The position numbers were made by a program, and so were the translations under genes. This document shows, in pieces, positions 5,484 to 6,977 of a stretch of 6,977 nt of DNA; within the stretch, counting starts at the first letter, position 1; the number at the start of each line of letters is the position of its first letter. The DNA is from Methanomicrobiales archaeon. GTDB lineage: Archaea > Halobacteriota > Methanomicrobia > Methanomicrobiales > JACTUA01. The notes under the pieces are model-generated. The model saw only the letters and a program-made list of their open reading frames with translations. It was not told the origin of the DNA and ran no database searches. The stretch spans positions 1-6,977 of the forward strand of contig JAJRCL010000192.1 in the NCBI GenBank assembly GCA_028679035.1. Direction: 5' to 3'.

Positions 5484-5588
5484 ATGGAAGATCAATTATC
5501 TGTACCGTTCCTCTGTTGTGAAACACCGGAAGGGTGTTCAATATCGATACACTCCTGTTTAACTTTTATCAATCTGCACGGATGGTGA
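5484..5588 (+). pseudogene. Short Cys-rich open frame upstream of the kinase (possible broken 5' end)
   Basis: A 34-codon frame starts at ATG 5484 (MEDQLSVPFLCCETPEGC, continuing SISIHSCLTFINLHGW) and stops at TGA 5586-5588. The kinase frame is itself open from 5563, after a TAA at 5560-5562, and upstream of its first start codon it reads LLSICTDGEIEFFCWDSGEQ. The two frames therefore overlap at 5563-5585 and both look protein-like. This fits either a small separate leader ORF or the original N-terminus of a longer kinase disrupted by one frameshift. There is no clear Shine-Dalgarno. No family is recognised. It is offered as a candidate only. Confidence 0.35.
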
Positions 5589-5634
5589 AATTGAATTTTT
5601 TTGCTGGGATTCCGGCGAACAAGCATTGGTGAGA

Positions 5635-6807
5635 ATGGTGGTTTCGGAGCAAGGAATCCCCCACACTGAAAATGATTTCTCCGGGGGAGTGCCATCATCT
5701 TTGGAAGCCTTACAACCGGCCCTGGTTGACATTTTGGAGACTCTTTCTGAAGGTATTTTATTGGTGGACCAGAATGGCAAAATTTTCCATTACAACAAGG
5801 CATTCCTGGAAATGTGGAAAATCACACCGGCGAAAGTCCCAATAGGTACCTCAATGGATTCGCTCATTTCTGATATCGAACGGCAGATTGATTTGTCTTC
5901 TGGCAAAGACATTAGCATTTTCCGACTATCATCGCAGAATCTTGTGGCATCCGGTACCATACGATTAAGGGATGGAAGAATTATTCAGCAGAGTACGGCT
6001 CCTCTACGGGGGGATACCTCGGTCAAGGGAAGAGTCCTGACTTCTTGTGAATTGAACGATGGAAAATGGGAGAATAAGCGATTACAACAGTGCATGGAAG
6101 ATCTTAAACAATGTAATGACGATCTCACACAATTTACCTATTTTGCAACGCACGATTTGCAGGAACCTCTTCGGGCAATACTGGGATTTTCTCAGCTTCT
6201 ACACAACAGCTGCGGGAAAAAACAGCTTGAAGGTGAGAGTATGGGGTATATCCAAAATATCCTCAATGCAGGGTTCCAAATGCATGCGCTTGTCGTTGAT
6301 TTGCTCGAGTATTCCCATATCACCAACCGGGCTAAGATTTTGAAAGCGGTGAGCTGCGAAGAGCTTGTGTCTGCGGTGTGCGAAAACCTCTGTCTGCGTA
6401 TTACCAAGGAAGAAGCTCAGGTATCCCGCGATCCGCTTCCCGTTGTGATGGCGGATACGACACAGTTGTATCGGGTTTTCCAGAATCTTCTTGACAATGC
6501 CCTCAAGTTCCGCAGCGAAAAACCTCCCCGAATACATATTTCGGCCCGTTCCATCGACAGGATGTGGCAATTCACCGTCCAGGACAATGGTATAGGGATT
6601 GAGCCGGAATATTGCGAAAAAATATTCCAAATTTTCCAGCGCCTGAATACACGGAATTCGCATCCGGGAACCGGTCTTGGTCTTGCCATAACGAAGAGAA
6701 TTGTGCAATCGTATGGTGGTCGCATATGGGTAGAGTCTGAACCGGGCAAAGGATCCACATTCTATTTCACACTGCCTGCAGGAAAAAGGAGTGAGAAAAT
6801 TCCGTAA
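5635..6807 (+). CDS. Sensor histidine kinase (PAS - HisKA - HATPase_c), cytosolic
   Basis: This 390-residue (from ATG 5635) sensor kinase would autophosphorylate on histidine and pass the phosphate to a response regulator not present in the window. Numbered from this ATG, a PAS domain spans about 32-137 (GILLVDQNGKIFHYNKAF near its start, RLRDGRIIQQSTAPLRG near its end). A short linker helix leads to HisKA with FATHDLQEPLRAI, H173 being the phosphoacceptor. The HATPase domain has all boxes: N box NLLDNALKF (around 284-292), G1 DNGIGI (317-322), F box FQIFQRL and G2 GTGLGLAI (345-352). There is no membrane segment, so it senses an internal signal. The frame allows TTG 5626, GTG 5629 and ATG 5635; GGTGA at 5628-5632 is too close to the ATG to be a good Shine-Dalgarno. 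In-frame coding-like sequence reaches back to 5563. The gene is more AT-rich than the left half of the window. Its stop lies inside a tandem ATTCCGTA repeat (6799-6814). Confidence 0.92.
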   Translation: MVVSEQGIPHTENDFSGGVPSSLEALQPALVDILETLSEGILLVDQNGKIFHYNKAFLEMWKITPAKVPIGTSMDSLISDIERQIDLSSGKDISIFRLSSQNLVASGTIRLRDGRIIQQSTAPLRGDTSVKGRVLTSCELNDGKWENKRLQQCMEDLKQCNDDLTQFTYFATHDLQEPLRAILGFSQLLHNSCGKKQLEGESMGYIQNILNAGFQMHALVVDLLEYSHITNRAKILKAVSCEELVSAVCENLCLRITKEEAQVSRDPLPVVMADTTQLYRVFQNLLDNALKFRSEKPPRIHISARSIDRMWQFTVQDNGIGIEPEYCEKIFQIFQRLNTRNSHPGTGLGLAITKRIVQSYGGRIWVESEPGKGSTFYFTLPAGKRSEKIP

Positions 6808-6889
6808 TTCCGTAATACTTCCTTATAACAGGTGAAGATGCGGATCGTTCCCCCGCAAGGATTACCGTTAATTCGAGAGAGACACACAA

Positions 6890-6898
6890 TTTTTTTTT
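6890..6898 (+). terminator. Oligo-T tract downstream of the kinase
   Basis: A run of nine T about 80 bases after the kinase stop is a likely archaeal intrinsic terminator for the plus-strand transcript. No stem of note precedes it. Confidence 0.45.
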
Positions 6899-6903
6899 GG
6901 TTA

Positions 6904-6977
6904 TTATTGGCTCCAAGCACACAACCATTTCTGTGCATAATCCTGAAGGAGAATCGACTCTTTCTTGAAAGCCTGAA
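6904..6977 (-). CDS. Possible C-terminal end of a minus-strand gene (runs off right edge)
   Basis: On the minus strand a frame entering from the right edge reads QAFKKESILLQDYAQKWLCA and ends at a double stop (TAA TAA, complement of 6901-6906). The composition looks like an amphipathic C-terminal helix, and a gene convergent with the kinase would fit the layout. With only 23 codons visible, chance cannot be excluded. A competing plus-strand frame from ATG 6838 is also open to the edge but crosses the T-run. Confidence 0.3.
   Translation of the reverse strand, partial: QAFKKESILLQDYAQKWLCAWSQ

Noticed and set aside
6199..6708. 169-codon minus-strand frame within the kinase
   Set aside because: It is antisense to the HisKA/HATPase domains, whose motifs are unambiguous on the plus strand.
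6838..6977. Plus-strand frame from ATG 6838 open to the edge
   Set aside because: It crosses the nine-T run, has a Shine-Dalgarno only two bases from the ATG, and its composition is less protein-like than the opposite-strand frame at the edge.
1..6977. CRISPR array, insertion sequence, rRNA or tRNA genes
   Set aside because: No regularly spaced repeats, transposase motifs or terminal inverted repeats, and no foldable tRNA or rRNA-like sequence were found on either strand.

Overview
The window looks like a chromosomal segment of a methanogenic euryarchaeon, most likely in or near the Methanomicrobiales. The evidence is an archaeal-style OGG glycosylase, a short single-domain NifB of the methanogen type, an archaeal radical-SAM protein, a two-repeat 71-residue protein of a kind I recall from methanogen genomes, a PAS histidine kinase, TATA-like promoter boxes and T-rich terminators. 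The lineage is an inference; no rRNA or tRNA is present to fix it.

Left edge (1 to about 215): minus-strand DNA that looks foreign. In one frame (213 to 55) it reads as the C-terminal end of a phage terminase large subunit, with the motif NRLDACVWAVTNL. It overlaps the start of an unidentified gene that runs off the window. This DNA abuts the 3' end of the OGG gene (1064-171, minus), whose last dozen codons are read out of the phage-like DNA. The junction is the most unusual structure in the window.

Centre left (1065-2790): OGG is divergent from a plus-strand radical-SAM protein with a C-terminal beta-rich domain (1240-2235). Between them is a perfect 8-bp inverted repeat. Downstream on the plus strand lies a small lipoprotein (2306-2731) that resembles emfourin, an inhibitor family for M4 peptidases. 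A hairpin plus T-run terminator closes this side.

Centre (2791-4171, minus): a TPR protein (4171-3815), then a complete NifB (3684-2791) with its own TATA box placed so that the transcript should be nearly leaderless. No other nitrogen-fixation gene is visible.

Right (4400-6977, plus): an unrecognised helical protein (about 4544-4867) with repeated GAACCA/TGGTTC half-sites around its promoter. Next are the 71-residue duplicated-repeat protein (5122-5337) and a cytosolic PAS/HisKA/HATPase histidine kinase (about 5635-6807). Coding-like sequence upstream of the kinase start in two frames hints at a 5' frameshift or a lost upstream segment. The kinase region is visibly more AT-rich than the left half. 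A possible minus-strand gene tail sits at the right edge.

There is no CRISPR array, insertion sequence or RNA gene that I can support. The genes mostly appear to be independent single-gene units rather than one pathway.
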